64,000 bases of DNA from Streptomyces lateritius (GTDB lineage Bacteria; Actinomycetota; Actinomycetes; Streptomycetales; Streptomycetaceae): positions 521,047 through 585,046 of the forward strand of contig NZ_BMTO01000001.1 of NCBI RefSeq assembly GCF_014649715.1, read 5' to 3'. Both the position numbers and the translations under genes were made by a program. Below the pieces are notes generated by a model. The model ran no database searches. It was not told where the DNA came from and saw only the letters and a program-made list of their open reading frames with translations. Below are positions 33,403 to 45,447 of the stretch, piece by piece. Position 1 is the first letter of the stretch. Each line of letters starts with the position of its first letter.

Positions 33403-35511
33403 ATGGCCGACCCCTCCAGCTACCGCCCCAAGCCGGGACAGATCCCCGACTCGCCCGGGGTGTACAAATTCCGCGACGAGCACCGCCGGGTGATCTACGT
33501 CGGTAAGGCGAAGTCCCTGCGTCAGCGGCTGGCCAACTACTTCCAGCCGCTGACGAGCCTGCACCCGCGCACGGCCACGATGGTCACCACCGCCGCCTCC
33601 GTGGAGTGGACCGTCGTCTCGACCGAGGTCGAGGCGCTGCAGCTGGAGTACTCCTGGATCAAGGAGTTCGACCCCCGGTTCAACGTCAAGTACCGGGACG
33701 ACAAGAGCTATCCGTACCTCGCCGTGACCATGAACGAGGAGTTCCCCCGTGTCCAGGTCATGCGCGGCCACAAGAAGAAGGGCGTGCGCTACTTCGGTCC
33801 GTACGCGCACGCGTGGGCCATCCGCGAGACGGTCGACCTGATGCTCCGTGTCTTCCCGGTCCGCACCTGCTCCGCCGGTGTGTTCCGGAACGCCGCCTCA
33901 GCGGGGCGCCCCTGTCTCCTCGGCTACATCGGCAAGTGCTCGGCGCCCTGTGTGGGCCGGGTCACCCCCGAGGAGCACCGGGAACTGGCCGAGGACTTCT
34001 CGGACTTCATGGCCGGCCGCACCGGCACGTACCTGCGCCGCCTGGAGAAGCAGATGATGGCGGCGGCCGAGGAGATGGAGTACGAGAGGGCGGCCCGGCT
34101 GCGCGACGACATAGAGGCGCTGCGGCGCGCGATGGAGAAGAACGCGGTCGTCCTCGCCGACGCCACCGACGCCGATCTGATCGCGCTCGCCGAGGACGAG
34201 CTGGAGGCCGCCGTCCAGATCTTCCACGTGCGCGGCGGACGCGTGCGCGGCCAGCGCGGCTGGGTCACCGACAAGGTCGAGGCCGTGTCCACGGCCGGGC
34301 TCGTCGAGCACGCGCTCCAGCAGCTGTACGGCGAGGAGAGCGGTGACGCGGTCCCCAAGGAGGTCCTCGTCCCGACCCTCCCCGAGGACCTGGACGCCGT
34401 CGCCCAGTGGCTCTCGGGCCGCCGCGGTTCCCAGGTCTCGCTGCGCGTCCCGCAGCGCGGCGACAAGAAGGACCTCATGGAGACGGTCGCGCGGAACGCG
34501 CAGCAGGCGCTGGTACTGCACAAGACCAAGCGCGCCAGTGACCTGACCACCCGCTCGCGGGCTCTGGAGGAGATCGCCGAGGCCCTGGACCTGGACTCCG
34601 CGCCGCTGCGGATCGAGTGCTTCGACATCTCGCACCTCCAGGGGGAGGACGTCGTGGCCTCCATGGTCGTCTTCGAGGACGGGCTGCCGCGCAAGAGCGA
34701 GTACCGCCGCTTCCAGATCAAGGGCTTCGAGGGCCAGGACGACGTCCGCTCCATGCACGAGGTGATCAGCCGCCGCTTCAAGCGCTACCTCGCCGAGAAG
34801 GAGAAGACGGGGGAGTGGGGCCAGGAGGGCGTCCTCGTCGGCCCCGAGGGCGACGCGGTCGACGCCGGCCCCGCCGGGACCGACGCGGTTCCCGGGACCG
34901 CCGTGACCCCCGTGGACGGCACCGGCGCCGGCATCGACAACGACACCGGCACCGGTCCCCTCGCGTCCGGCGAGGTGCCCGTGGACGACGGCCGGCCCAA
35001 GCGCTTCGCGTACCCGCCCCAGCTCGTCGTCGTCGACGGCGGGCAGCCGCAGGTCGCGGCCGCCCGGCGGGCGCTGGACGAGCTCGGCATCGATGACATC
35101 GCGGTCTGCGGCCTCGCCAAGCGCCTGGAGGAGGTCTGGCTGCCCGGCGACGACGACCCGGTGGTCCTGCCCCGCTCCAGCGAGGGCCTCTACCTCCTCC
35201 AGCGGGTACGTGACACGGCTCACGACTTCGCCATCCGCTACCAGCGCTCGAAGCGGAACAAGCGCGTCAGGAGCAGCCCCCTGGACGCGATCCCCGGCCT
35301 CGGTGACACCCGCAAACAGGCACTCATCAAGCATTTCGGCTCGGTGAAGCGGCTCAGGCGGGCGACAATCGAGCAGATCTGCGAGGTTCCCGGCATGGGC
35401 CGCAAGACGGCCGAGGCCGTGGCGGTGGCCCTCGCGCAGGCGGCTCCGGCCGCACCCGCCGTGAACACGGCAACAGGAGAGATCATGGAAGACGGGGGCA
35501 GCACAGCATGA
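33403..35511 (+). CDS. uvrC: Excinuclease ABC subunit C
   Basis: This is a 702-residue dual-incision nuclease. The N-terminal GIY-YIG domain has PGVYKFRD and [13 protein letters not shown], a UVR motif ([19 protein letters not shown]) matches that of UvrB, the RNase H-like domain has [19 protein letters not shown], and the end has the helix-hairpin-helix [18 protein letters not shown]. Between [12 protein letters not shown] and KRFAYPPQL an insertion of about 55 residues rich in Gly, Asp, Thr and Pro is found, absent from E. coli UvrC. ATG 33403 is used. The stop overlaps rapZ (ATGA), which heads a coupled uvrC-rapZ-yvcK-whiA operon. Confidence 0.97.
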   Translation: MADPSSYRPKPGQIPDSPGVYKFRDEHRRVIYVGKAKSLRQRLANYFQPLTSLHPRTATMVTTAASVEWTVVSTEVEALQLEYSWIKEFDPRFNVKYRDDKSYPYLAVTMNEEFPRVQVMRGHKKKGVRYFGPYAHAWAIRETVDLMLRVFPVRTCSAGVFRNAASAGRPCLLGYIGKCSAPCVGRVTPEEHRELAEDFSDFMAGRTGTYLRRLEKQMMAAAEEMEYERAARLRDDIEALRRAMEKNAVVLADATDADLIALAEDELEAAVQIFHVRGGRVRGQRGWVTDKVEAVSTAGLVEHALQQLYGEESGDAVPKEVLVPTLPEDLDAVAQWLSGRRGSQVSLRVPQRGDKKDLMETVARNAQQALVLHKTKRASDLTTRSRALEEIAEALDLDSAPLRIECFDISHLQGEDVVASMVVFEDGLPRKSEYRRFQIKGFEGQDDVRSMHEVISRRFKRYLAEKEKTGEWGQEGVLVGPEGDAVDAGPAGTDAVPGTAVTPVDGTGAGIDNDTGTGPLASGEVPVDDGRPKRFAYPPQLVVVDGGQPQVAAARRALDELGIDDIAVCGLAKRLEEVWLPGDDDPVVLPRSSEGLYLLQRVRDTAHDFAIRYQRSKRNKRVRSSPLDAIPGLGDTRKQALIKHFGSVKRLRRATIEQICEVPGMGRKTAEAVAVALAQAAPAAPAVNTATGEIMEDGGSTA

Positions 35512-36485
35512 CCGCGCACGACCGGCACGACGAGCATGATCAGCACGACGAGTACCCCCGAGAAGACGGAGCAGGACACGTGAGTACGGGCACGAAGGAG
35601 GCCGGCGAGACCGCCGACGCGGCGGCCATCCCCGAGCTGGTGATCATCTCCGGCATGTCCGGCGCCGGCCGGTCCACCGCGGCGAAGTGCCTGGAGGACC
35701 TCGGCTGGTTCGTCGTCGACAACCTGCCGCCCGCGCTGATCCCCACCATGGTGGAGCTCGGCGCCCGCTCCCAGGGCAACGTGGCCCGGATCGCGGTCGT
35801 CGTGGACGTCCGCGGCCGGCAGTTCTTCGACGCCCTGCGCGAGTCCCTCGCCGCCCTCGACGCCCAGCAGGTCACCCGGCGGATCGTCTTCCTGGAGTCC
35901 TCCGACGAGGCCCTCGTCCGGCGCTTCGAGTCGGTCCGCAGGCCCCACCCGCTCCAGGGCGACGGCCGGATCACCGACGGCATCGCCGCCGAGCGCGACC
36001 TGCTGCGCGAGCTGCGCGGCGACGCCGACCTGGTGATCGACACCTCCAGCCTCAACGTCCACGAACTGCGCGCCAAGATGGACGCCCAGTTCGCCGGCGA
36101 CGAGGAGCCGGAGCTGCGGGCCACGGTCATGTCGTTCGGGTTCAAGTACGGGCTGCCGGTCGACGCCGACCTCGTCGTCGACATGCGCTTCCTGCCCAAC
36201 CCCCACTGGGTCCCCGAGCTGCGGCCCTTCACCGGTCTCAACGAAGAGGTCTCGGCGTACGTCTTCAACCAGCCCGGGGCCAAGGAGTTCCTCGACCGCT
36301 ACACCGAGCTGCTCCAGCTGATCGCCGCCGGCTACCGCCGCGAGGGCAAGCGGTACGTGACCATCGCGGTCGGCTGCACGGGCGGCAAGCACCGCTCCGT
36401 CGCCACGTCCGAGAAGCTCGCCGCGCGCCTCGCCTCGGAAGGGGTCGAGACCGTCGTCGTCCACCGGGACATGGGGCGCGAGTGA
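35508..36485 (+). CDS. rapZ: RapZ-family nucleotide-binding protein
   Basis: This is a 325-residue protein. The P-loop reads GMSGAGRST (49-57), where Arg is usual for Rap[14 protein letters not shown] and the C-terminal [11 protein letters not shown] phosphate site are present. In enterobacteria RapZ binds glucosamine 6-phosphate and steers the GlmY/GlmZ RNAs; in Gram-positives the role is less clear. The start overlaps the uvrC stop. The first 35 residues are a His/Asp/Glu-rich tail, not conserved in the family; GTG 35580 behind GGAGCAGG is a second plausible start that would remove it. The end overlaps yvcK by four bases. Confidence 0.93.
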   Translation: MTAHDRHDEHDQHDEYPREDGAGHVSTGTKEAGETADAAAIPELVIISGMSGAGRSTAAKCLEDLGWFVVDNLPPALIPTMVELGARSQGNVARIAVVVDVRGRQFFDALRESLAALDAQQVTRRIVFLESSDEALVRRFESVRRPHPLQGDGRITDGIAAERDLLRELRGDADLVIDTSSLNVHELRAKMDAQFAGDEEPELRATVMSFGFKYGLPVDADLVVDMRFLPNPHWVPELRPFTGLNEEVSAYVFNQPGAKEFLDRYTELLQLIAAGYRREGKRYVTIAVGCTGGKHRSVATSEKLAARLASEGVETVVVHRDMGRE

Positions 36486-37513
36486 AGCCGTACCGCCGGC
36501 GTACGTCCACCCTCTCGGTGCGTACGCTCCGCAGGCGCGGCGCCCAGCCCAAGGTCGTCGCGCTGGGCGGCGGCATGGGACTGTCGGCCTCCCTCGCCGC
36601 CCTGCGCCGGATCACCGGCGACCTCACCGCCGTCGTCACCGTCGCCGACGACGGCGGCTCCAGCGGCCGGCTCCGGGAGGAGCTGGGCGTGCTGCCCCCC
36701 GGCGACCTGCGCAAGGCGCTCGCCGCGCTCTGCGGGGACGACGACTGGGGCCAGACCTGGGCCCGGGTCATCCAGCACCGTTTCCAGTCCAAGGGCGAGC
36801 TGCACGAGCACGCGGTCGGAAATCTGCTGATCGTGGCCCTCTGGGAGCAGCTCGGCGATCACGTCCTGGCCCTGGACCTGGTCGGCAAGCTGCTCGGCGC
36901 GCACGGCCGGGTGCTGCCGATGTCCGCCGTGCCGCTGGAGCTCCAGGCCCTGGTCAAGGGGCACGATCCGGCGCGCCCGGAGGACGTGGACACCGTCCGC
37001 GGCCAGGCCACGGTGGCGCTCACCCCCGGTGAGGTGCAGTCCGTGCACCTCGTCCCGCACGACCCGCCCGCCGTGCCGGAGGCCGTGGCCGCGGTCAGGG
37101 ACGCGGACTGGGTGGTCCTCGGTCCGGGCTCCTGGTTCTCCTCGGTCATCCCGCATCTGCTGGTGCCCGAGCTGCACGACGCGCTGGTGGAGACCAAGGC
37201 CCGCCGGGTCCTCTCCCTCAACCTCGCACCGCAACCCGGAGAAACCGAAGGGTTCTCACCGCAGCGTCATTTGGAGGTTTTGGGACGACACGCCCCTAAA
37301 CTCGCCCTGGACGTGGTGCTTGCCGACGAGGCCGCCGTGCCCGACGTGTCAGCCAGGGAGCCCCTCGTCGACGCCGCCAAGCGGCTCGGTGCCGCGCTCG
37401 AGCTGGCACCGGTGGCTCGGGCCGACGGTGCTCCGAAGCACGATCCGGAGCTGTTGGCCGCCGCGTACGACCGTATTTTTCGGATGCATGGAAGGATCGG
37501 CCCATGGCGATGA
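36482..37513 (+). CDS. yvcK: YvcK/CofD-like gluconeogenesis and morphology factor
   Basis: This is a 343-residue protein of the CofD-like fold. [14 protein letters not shown] and [16 protein letters not shown] are the nucleotide-sugar-binding motifs, and [14 protein letters not shown] completes the site. YvcK binds UDP-sugars and, in Bacillus and mycobacteria, links carbon state to peptidoglycan synthesis. The GTG start overlaps the rapZ stop (GTGA), and its 3' end overlaps whiA by ten bases, so both are translationally coupled. A basic N-terminal tail ([18 protein letters not shown]) is present. Confidence 0.93.
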
Positions 37514-38493
37514 CGGCAGCGGTGAAGGACGAGATCTCCCGGCTTCCCGTCACCCGGACCTGCTGCAGGAAGGCGGAGGTCTCGTCGATCCTGCGGTTCG
37601 CCGGCGGCCTGCACCTGGTGAGCGGGCGGATCGTGATCGAGGCGGAGCTGGACACCGCGATGGCGGCGCGGCGGCTCAAGCGGGACATCCTGGAGATCTT
37701 CGGGCACAGCTCCGAGCTGATCGTGATGGCTCCCGGCGGTCTGCGGCGCGGCTCCCGCTTCGTCGTGCGGGTGGTGGCGGGCGGTGATCAGCTGGCCCGG
37801 CAGACCGGCCTGGTCGACGGCCGCGGCCGTCCGATCCGCGGGCTGCCCCCGCAGGTCGTCTCCGGCGCCACCTGCGACGCCGAGGCCGCCTGGCGCGGCG
37901 CCTTCCTGGCCCACGGCTCGCTGACCGAGCCCGGGCGCTCCTCCTCCCTGGAGGTGACCTGCCCCGGTCCGGAGGCCGCGCTCGCCCTGGTGGGCGCGGC
38001 GCGCCGGCTCTCCATCGCGGCGAAGGCCCGTGAGGTACGGGGCGTGGACCGGGTGGTCGTCCGCGACGGGGACGCGATCGGGGCCCTGCTGACGCGGCTG
38101 GGCGCGCATGAGTCGGTGCTGGCCTGGGAGGAGCGGCGGATGCGTCGCGAGGTCCGCGCCACGGCCAACCGCCTCGCCAACTTCGACGACGCCAACCTGC
38201 GCCGCTCTGCGCGTGCCGCCGTCGCCGCGGGCGCCCGGGTGCAGCGCGCCCTGGAGATCCTCGGCGAGGAGGTGCCGGAGCACCTCGCCGCCGCCGGCAG
38301 GCTGCGCATGGAGCACAAGCAGGCCTCCCTGGAGGAGCTGGGCGCGCTCGCCGACCCGCCGCTGACCAAGGACGCGGTCGCCGGCCGGATCCGCCGTCTG
38401 CTGGCCATGGCGGACAAGCGGGCCCAGGACCTGGGCATCCCGGGGACCGAGTCCAACCTGACGGAGGAGCTGGACGACAGCCTCGTCGGCTGA
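37504..38493 (+). CDS. whiA: Sporulation transcription regulator WhiA
   Basis: This is a 329-residue DNA-binding protein. The N-terminal LAGLIDADG-like homing-endonuclease domain ([20 protein letters not shown] and nearby) has lost catalytic Asp residues as is usual. The C-terminal HTH region includes [29 protein letters not shown]. WhiA acts with WhiB to start sporulation septation in Streptomyces and is also a conserved division factor elsewhere. It is last in the uvrC-rapZ-yvcK-whiA unit and is followed 31 bases later by a strong hairpin. In Streptomyces whiA usually has its own internal promoter, which cannot be located with confidence here. Confidence 0.97.
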
Positions 38494-38524
38494 ACCCCCC
38501 TCCACCCTTCGTTCCGCTCAACCG

Positions 38525-38561
38525 GCCGCTGCCGGTGCCCCCTTGAGGCACCGGCAGCGGC
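38525..38561 (+). terminator. Terminator of the uvrC-whiA operon
   Basis: Arms 38525-38539 and 38547-38561 (15 bp, perfect) around a 7-nt loop, followed by CTTCGTC. It closes the four-gene operon. Confidence 0.85.
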
Positions 38562-38668
38562 TTCGTCATCCCCCGGCCGACGCGCCGGAGACGCCCTTGA
38601 CAGGGTCATGGCCTCCCGTGAGCCTGTCGTCTGTTCACTGTCGTGACAGACAACAGCAAGGGGGGTTC

Positions 38669-41632
38669 ATGAGACGCAGAGCGAGATCGATCCTCGCCGT
38701 GGCTTCACTGCTGATCGCGGGACTGGCGGCCGCACCCGTCGCCGGAGCGGAACCGAACGGTACGGACGGGGGAGCCGGCGGCGACGCCCTCTCCGTATGG
38801 CGCGCCACGGTCAGCAAGGAGCAGGTGCCGCTGCTCCTCGAAGCCGGCACCGACGCCCACGAGTTGACCGAGCAGGTGCCCGACAGGGGCTCGGCCACCC
38901 TCGAGCTCTACCTCACCGACGAGCAGGCGGGCCGGCTGCGCGGCAAGGGAGTCGAACTCGCCGAGCACACCCTCTCCCCCCAGGCCGAGAAGCGCGTCAC
39001 CGGCGCGGGGGACGGCGTCTTCCGCCCGTACGGCGGCCCGAACGGTCTCAAGCAGGAGATCCTGGCCACCGCACAGGCCCACCCCGGCCTCACCAAGGTC
39101 GTCTCCATCGGAAAGACGGTCAAGGGCCAGGACATCCTCGCCCTCAAGCTCAGCAAGGGCGCCAAGCAGGCGAAGGACGGCTCCAGGCCCGCCACGCTGT
39201 ACCTCTCCAACCAGCACGCCCGCGAGTGGATCACCCCCGAGATGACCCGGCGGCTGATGCACCACTACCTCGACGGCTACGGCAGGGACGAGCAGGTCAC
39301 CCGGATCGTCGACACGACCGAGCTGTGGTTCGTGCTCTCCGCCAACCCGGACGGCTACGACTTCACCCACGCCGACCCCGACCACCGCCAGTGGCGCAAG
39401 AACCTCCGCGACAACAACGGCGACGGGCGGATCGAGGCGGGTGACGGCGTCGACCTCAACCGCAACTTCTCCTACAAGTGGGGCTACGACGACGAGGGAT
39501 CGTCGCCCGACCCGGCCGACGAGACCTACCGCGGCACCGGCCCCATGTCCGAGCCCGAGACCAGGGCCCTCGACGCGTTCCAGCGGCGCATCGGCTTCCA
39601 GTACGGCATCAACTACCACTCCGCCGCCCAGCTGCTGCTCTACGGCGTCGGCTGGCAGGTCGCCACCGAGACCCCCGACGACGTGGCCCTGAAGTCGCTC
39701 GCCGGCACCCCGCAGAAGTCCGCCGTGCCCGGCTACCGCCCGCAGGTCTCCTCCGAGCTCTACACCACCAACGGCGAGGCCGACGGACACGCCGCCAACG
39801 TCAACGGTATGCAGATGTTCACCCCGGAGATGTCGACCTGCGCCACCGCCTCCCGCGTCGATCCGAACGACGCGTGGGAGGCCGCCGACTGTGCCTCCGT
39901 CTTCACCTTCCCCGACGACGAGAAGCTGATCCAGGCGGAGTTCGCCAAGAACGTCCCGTTCGCGCTCGCCGTCGCCGAGAGCTCCGCCCACCCGGACCGG
40001 CCCGTCTCCGTCACCGGCCAGGAGGCCCCCGACTTCACCCCGGACGTCTTCACCACCTCCTACGCCCGCGGCGGCGACCAGGAGGTGTCCGTCACCGCCC
40101 GCAAGTCCCTGGGTTCCAAGGAACTCAAGTACCGGGTCAACGGCGGCCGTACGCATTCCGAGCGCCTTGAGGCCTGGGAGGGCGGCGAGACCTACGGCGG
40201 GGAGGACAACCTCTACTTCGACCGGTACCGGGCCGAGGTCGAGGACGCCGAACCGGGTGACACCGTCGAGGTCTGGTTCACCGCCCGCACGCGCGAGGGC
40301 AGAGCCACCTCCTCCACCCCGTTCACGTACACCGTGGCCGAGCGGCCCCGCGGGGACGTCCTCGTCCTCGCCGAGGAAGGCGGCACCGCCGCCGCCAAGC
40401 ACACCGCGGCCTATGTGAAGGCGCTCGCCGACAACGGCCGCCGGGCCGCCGTCTGGGACGTCGCCACCCAGGGCGCCCCACACCCCCTCGGCGTCCTCAG
40501 CCACTTCCGTAGCGTCGTCTGGTACACCGGGGCCGAGCAGCCCTCCGGGCCGGTCATGCTCGCCGTCCGCGACTACCTCAACGAGGGCGGCAAGCTCGTC
40601 AACGCCGGAGAGAAGTCCGGCGGCCTCGTCGACATCGGCCGCGCGGACTCCGACGACTTCGCCCAGTACTTCCTCGGCGCCTACCACCGGGCCGGCCTGA
40701 AGAGTCCGCCGGGCTTCGCCGGCTCGGGCCGTTTCGGGGGTGCCTCGGCCGGCCTCGGGCACGTCGCCGACAACCCGCTGGACAACGCCGGCGCGTACAC
40801 CGTCACCTCGGACACCCTGAAGCCGGACCGGTTCCCGCACTTCGGCGACAGCGCGTCCGCAGGCGACTACCCGGGCGTCCGGACCCCCTTCGAGCCCTAC
40901 GAAGGCTCGTACTTCGCCGCCGTGCGTCACGCCGACAACACCTGGAGCCGCCTCACCCGCACCGTCGACCTCACCGGCGTCGACGCCTCAGCGGAGCCGA
41001 GCCTGAGCTTCCAGGTCAGCTACGACACCGAGCCCGGCTACGACAACCTCGTCGTCGAGGCGCACACCGTCGGCCAGGACGACTGGACCACGCTGCCCGA
41101 CACCAACGGCGGAACCTCCACCGCCGCCCCGGCGGACTGCGGCGAGGGCTATTACGTCCGCGGTCACCCCTTCCTCGGCCGCTACCTGACGGTGGGCGAG
41201 GACGGCTGCGCCACCAACGGGACCACCGGCTCCTGGAACGCCTTCACGGGCCCGTCCAACGGCTGGCGGCACGCCTCGATGGACCTGAGCGCCTACGCGG
41301 GCAAGAAGGTCGAGCTGTCGATCGCGTATGTCTCCGACCCGGGCACGGGCGGGACGGGCGCCTTCGTCGACGACACCAGGCTCGTCCTGGGCGGCGCGGC
41401 GGCCGACGGCGAGGGCTTCGAGACCGCGCTCGGCGCCTGGTCCGTACCGGGTCCGCCGGCCGGCAGCCCCGGGAACGGCGCCGAGTGGGCCCGCTCCACC
41501 GGCCTCTTCCACTCCCAGGCCGCCGTCACCACCCGTGACACCGTCCTCCTCGGCTTCGGCCTGGAGCACGTCACGCGCTCGGCGGAGCGCGCGGCACTGA
41601 TCAGAAAGGCGCTCGGCGCGTTGCACGGCTGA
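38669..41632 (+). CDS. Secreted M14 zinc carboxypeptidase, multidomain
   Basis: This is a 987-residue exported enzyme. The signal peptide ends at AGA-EP (26/27). A pro-region spans about 27-110. The M14 domain (about 115-445) has NQHAREWITPE with Zn ligands His and Glu, ANPDGYDF, the substrate Arg in DLNRNFSYKW, NYHSAAQ with the third ligand His, and the catalytic Glu in TPEMST. An acidic DNNGDGRIEAGDG loop looks like a Ca2+ site. Residues about 460-570 form a beta domain; about 580-740 resemble a class I glutaminase-type fold; the last part is another beta sandwich with YVRGHPFL and Cys pairs. ATG 38669 follows GGGGGG. It is a broad extracellular protease. Confidence 0.93.
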   Translation: MRRRARSILAVASLLIAGLAAAPVAGAEPNGTDGGAGGDALSVWRATVSKEQVPLLLEAGTDAHELTEQVPDRGSATLELYLTDEQAGRLRGKGVELAEHTLSPQAEKRVTGAGDGVFRPYGGPNGLKQEILATAQAHPGLTKVVSIGKTVKGQDILALKLSKGAKQAKDGSRPATLYLSNQHAREWITPEMTRRLMHHYLDGYGRDEQVTRIVDTTELWFVLSANPDGYDFTHADPDHRQWRKNLRDNNGDGRIEAGDGVDLNRNFSYKWGYDDEGSSPDPADETYRGTGPMSEPETRALDAFQRRIGFQYGINYHSAAQLLLYGVGWQVATETPDDVALKSLAGTPQKSAVPGYRPQVSSELYTTNGEADGHAANVNGMQMFTPEMSTCATASRVDPNDAWEAADCASVFTFPDDEKLIQAEFAKNVPFALAVAESSAHPDRPVSVTGQEAPDFTPDVFTTSYARGGDQEVSVTARKSLGSKELKYRVNGGRTHSERLEAWEGGETYGGEDNLYFDRYRAEVEDAEPGDTVEVWFTARTREGRATSSTPFTYTVAERPRGDVLVLAEEGGTAAAKHTAAYVKALADNGRRAAVWDVATQGAPHPLGVLSHFRSVVWYTGAEQPSGPVMLAVRDYLNEGGKLVNAGEKSGGLVDIGRADSDDFAQYFLGAYHRAGLKSPPGFAGSGRFGGASAGLGHVADNPLDNAGAYTVTSDTLKPDRFPHFGDSASAGDYPGVRTPFEPYEGSYFAAVRHADNTWSRLTRTVDLTGVDASAEPSLSFQVSYDTEPGYDNLVVEAHTVGQDDWTTLPDTNGGTSTAAPADCGEGYYVRGHPFLGRYLTVGEDGCATNGTTGSWNAFTGPSNGWRHASMDLSAYAGKKVELSIAYVSDPGTGGTGAFVDDTRLVLGGAAADGEGFETALGAWSVPGPPAGSPGNGAEWARSTGLFHSQAAVTTRDTVLLGFGLEHVTRSAERAALIRKALGALHG

Positions 41633-41650
41633 GCGGCCACCCGCCCTTTT

Positions 41651-41720
41651 GATCACAGTCAGTGATCGGGACGAAAGGCGCACCGTGGCTCGAACCCGTC
41701 GGTAGTCACGGGCCACGGTG
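41651..41720. promoter_or_regulatory. Two inverted repeats upstream of gap
   Basis: GATCAC-AGTCA-GTGATC (41651-41667) is a 6-bp-arm palindrome. CACCGTGGC (41681-41689) and GCCACGGTG (41712-41720) pair over 9 bp around a 22-nt loop, followed by CTTTCC. The second can act as terminator for the carboxypeptidase; the first may be a terminator or an operator. Confidence 0.5.
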
Positions 41721-41839
41721 CTTTCCCGGGGTTTACGGCTGCACAGGATGTCACTCTGAGGCGACGGGAGAGGTAGGGTCGTAAGCGGTCGGGGACATCC
41801 CTAAAAGAAACTCGCCGGCGTCGAAACCGGCGTACCTAA

Positions 41840-42865
<1,026 letters not shown>

Positions 42866-42896
42866 GCCTCAGGGCAGGCACCCCTTGATGTGAGCG

Positions 42897-42936
42897 CAGG
42901 GCTCGGACAGCGTAACGTCGCGCTGTACGAGCCCTG
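42897..42936 (+). promoter_or_regulatory. Strong hairpin between gap and pgk
   Basis: CAGGGCTCG (42897-42905) pairs with CGAGCCCTG (42928-42936); after one G-A mismatch, ACAGCG (42907-42912) pairs with CGCTGT (42921-42926), leaving an 8-nt loop. It lies in the 110-base gap between gap and pgk and could be an RNase site, an attenuator or a stabiliser that sets different levels of the two proteins. Confidence 0.6.
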
Positions 42937-42975
42937 TCTCGTGTGCTCCACCGCGTTCCAAGGAGTCAGGACAAG

Positions 42976-44187
42976 ATGAAGACGATCGACGAGCTTCTCG
43001 CCGAAGGCGTCGCCGGCAAGCGGGTATTCGTCCGCGCCGACCTCAATGTGCCGCTGGACGGCACCACCATCACCGACGACGGCCGCATCCGTGCCGTCCT
43101 CCCGACGGTCAAGGCGCTCGCCGAGGCCGGCGCCCGCGTCGTGGTCGCCTCCCACCTGGGCCGCCCCAAGGGCGCTCCGGACCCGGCGTTCTCGCTCGCC
43201 CCCGCCGCCGCGCGGCTGGGCGAACTGCTCGGCGCCGACGTGGCCTTCGCGACCGACACGGTCGGCGATTCCGCCACCGCGACCGTCGCGGGTCTCACCG
43301 ACGGCCAGGTGGCCGTCCTGGAGAACCTGCGCTTCAACGCCGGCGAGACCTCCAAGGACGACGCCGAGCGCGGCGCTTTCGCGGACCGGCTCGCCGCCCT
43401 CGCCGACCTCTACGTCGGCGACGGCTTCGGCGCCGTGCACCGCAAGCACGCCTCGGTCTTCGACCTCCCGGCCCGGCTGCCGCACGCCGCCGGCTACCTC
43501 ATCGCCACCGAGGTCGGCGTCCTGAAGAAGCTCACCTCCGACGTCAAGCGCCCGTACGTCGTCGTCCTCGGCGGCGCCAAGGTCTCCGACAAGCTCGCCG
43601 TGATCGACGAGCTGCTCGGCAAGGCCGACCGCCTCCTGATCGGCGGCGGCATGGCGTACACCTTCCTCTACGCCAAGGGCTACGAGGTCGGCATCTCCCT
43701 GCTCCAGAAGGACCAGGTGGACGTCGTCAAGGAGTACATGAAGCGCGCCGAGGAGAACGGCGTCGAGCTCGTCCTCCCCGTGGACGTGCTGGTCTCCTCC
43801 GACTTCCCCGACCTGAAGACCAAGGCCCCGGCCGACTTCGAGACCGTCGACGCGGACAAGATCCCGTCGACGAAGGAGGGCCTCGACATCGGCCCCCGCA
43901 CGCGTGAGCTCTACGCGTCGAAGATCGCCGACGCCGAGACCGTGTTCTGGAACGGCCCCCTGGGCGTCTTCGAGCACCCCGACTACGCGGGCGGTACCAC
44001 CGCCATCGCGCAGGCCCTCGTCGACAGTGACGCCTACACCGTCGTCGGCGGCGGCGACAGCGCCGCCGCGGTCCGGATTCTGGGCTTCGACGAGAACGCA
44101 TTCGGCCACATTTCGACCGGCGGCGGCGCCAGCCTCGAGTACCTCGAGGGCAAGACGCTCCCCGGCCTCGCCGCTCTGGAGGACTGA
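42976..44187 (+). CDS. pgk: Phosphoglycerate kinase
   Basis: This is a 403-residue monomeric kinase making ATP from 1,3-bisphosphoglycerate. N-terminal [10 protein letters not shown], the substrate-binding [20 protein letters not shown], and the C-terminal ATP site [10 protein letters not shown] are present. ATG 42976 follows AAGGAG at a good distance; the earlier start at 42943 lies in the hairpin region. It is followed six bases later by the tpiA start, so the two are read together. Confidence 0.97.
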   Translation: MKTIDELLAEGVAGKRVFVRADLNVPLDGTTITDDGRIRAVLPTVKALAEAGARVVVASHLGRPKGAPDPAFSLAPAAARLGELLGADVAFATDTVGDSATATVAGLTDGQVAVLENLRFNAGETSKDDAERGAFADRLAALADLYVGDGFGAVHRKHASVFDLPARLPHAAGYLIATEVGVLKKLTSDVKRPYVVVLGGAKVSDKLAVIDELLGKADRLLIGGGMAYTFLYAKGYEVGISLLQKDQVDVVKEYMKRAEENGVELVLPVDVLVSSDFPDLKTKAPADFETVDADKIPSTKEGLDIGPRTRELYASKIADAETVFWNGPLGVFEHPDYAGGTTAIAQALVDSDAYTVVGGGDSAAAVRILGFDENAFGHISTGGGASLEYLEGKTLPGLAALED

Positions 44188-44193
44188 GAAAAA

Positions 44194-44970
<777 letters not shown>

Positions 44971-45036
44971 TCCGGCGTGATCGGCCGGTGCGGCGACCGG
45001 TGAGTATGCCGTAGCGACGATCCGTCGTACCCTTGC

Positions 45037-45072
45037 GGGGGCCGAGCAGGCGTGCAGCGCCTGTCGGCCCCC
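45037..45072 (+). terminator. Terminator after tpiA
   Basis: GGGGGCCGA (45037-45045) and CAGGCG (45047-45052) pair with CGCCTG (45058-45063) and TCGGCCCCC (45064-45072), leaving one bulged G and a 5-nt loop. Confidence 0.8.
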
Positions 45073-45117
45073 GTTGTTCGTCTCCATCCGGGAAATGCCA
45101 GGAAGTAGGGTCCAGCC

Positions 45118-45354
45118 GTGGTTATGGGGTTCTCGATCGCCCTGATCGTCTTCAGCGCGCTGCTGATGCTGCTCGTGCTGATGCACAAGGGGAAGGGCGG
45201 CGGTCTCTCCGACATGTTCGGCGGCGGTATGCAGTCGTCCGTCGGTGGCTCCTCGGTCGCCGAGCGCAACCTGGACCGGATCACCGTCGTGATCGGTGTG
45301 CTGTGGTTCGCGTGCATTGTCGTACTTGCTCTTCTGGTGAAGCTGGACGGCTGA
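45118..45354 (+). CDS. secG: Preprotein translocase subunit SecG
   Basis: This is a 78-residue membrane protein of the Sec translocon. Two hydrophobic helices (residues about 4-22 and 53-73) flank the conserved HKGKGGGLSDMFGGG loop that contacts SecY. GTG 45118 follows AGGAAG, and an ATG at 45124 is an alternative. It is placed between tpiA and rbpA, as in other Streptomyces, and lies behind the tpiA terminator so it needs its own promoter. Confidence 0.95.
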   Translation: MVMGFSIALIVFSALLMLLVLMHKGKGGGLSDMFGGGMQSSVGGSSVAERNLDRITVVIGVLWFACIVVLALLVKLDG

Positions 45355-45380
45355 GCGCGGCAGTTTGTAACTCCAATCAC

Positions 45381-45408
45381 TGGACGCGCGTTGGGCCTTA
45401 CGTAGACT
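45381..45408 (+). promoter_or_regulatory. rbpA promoter
   Basis: TGGACG (45381-45386) and TAGACT (45403-45408), spacing 16, resemble the principal sigma-factor promoter. The ribosome site GGGAG follows near 45436. I found no sigma-R motif here although rbpA is sigma-R dependent in S. coelicolor as I recall. Confidence 0.5.
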
Positions 45409-45447
45409 GGGGCATCTTCGAGCACCATCACGCAGGGAGTTACGACC

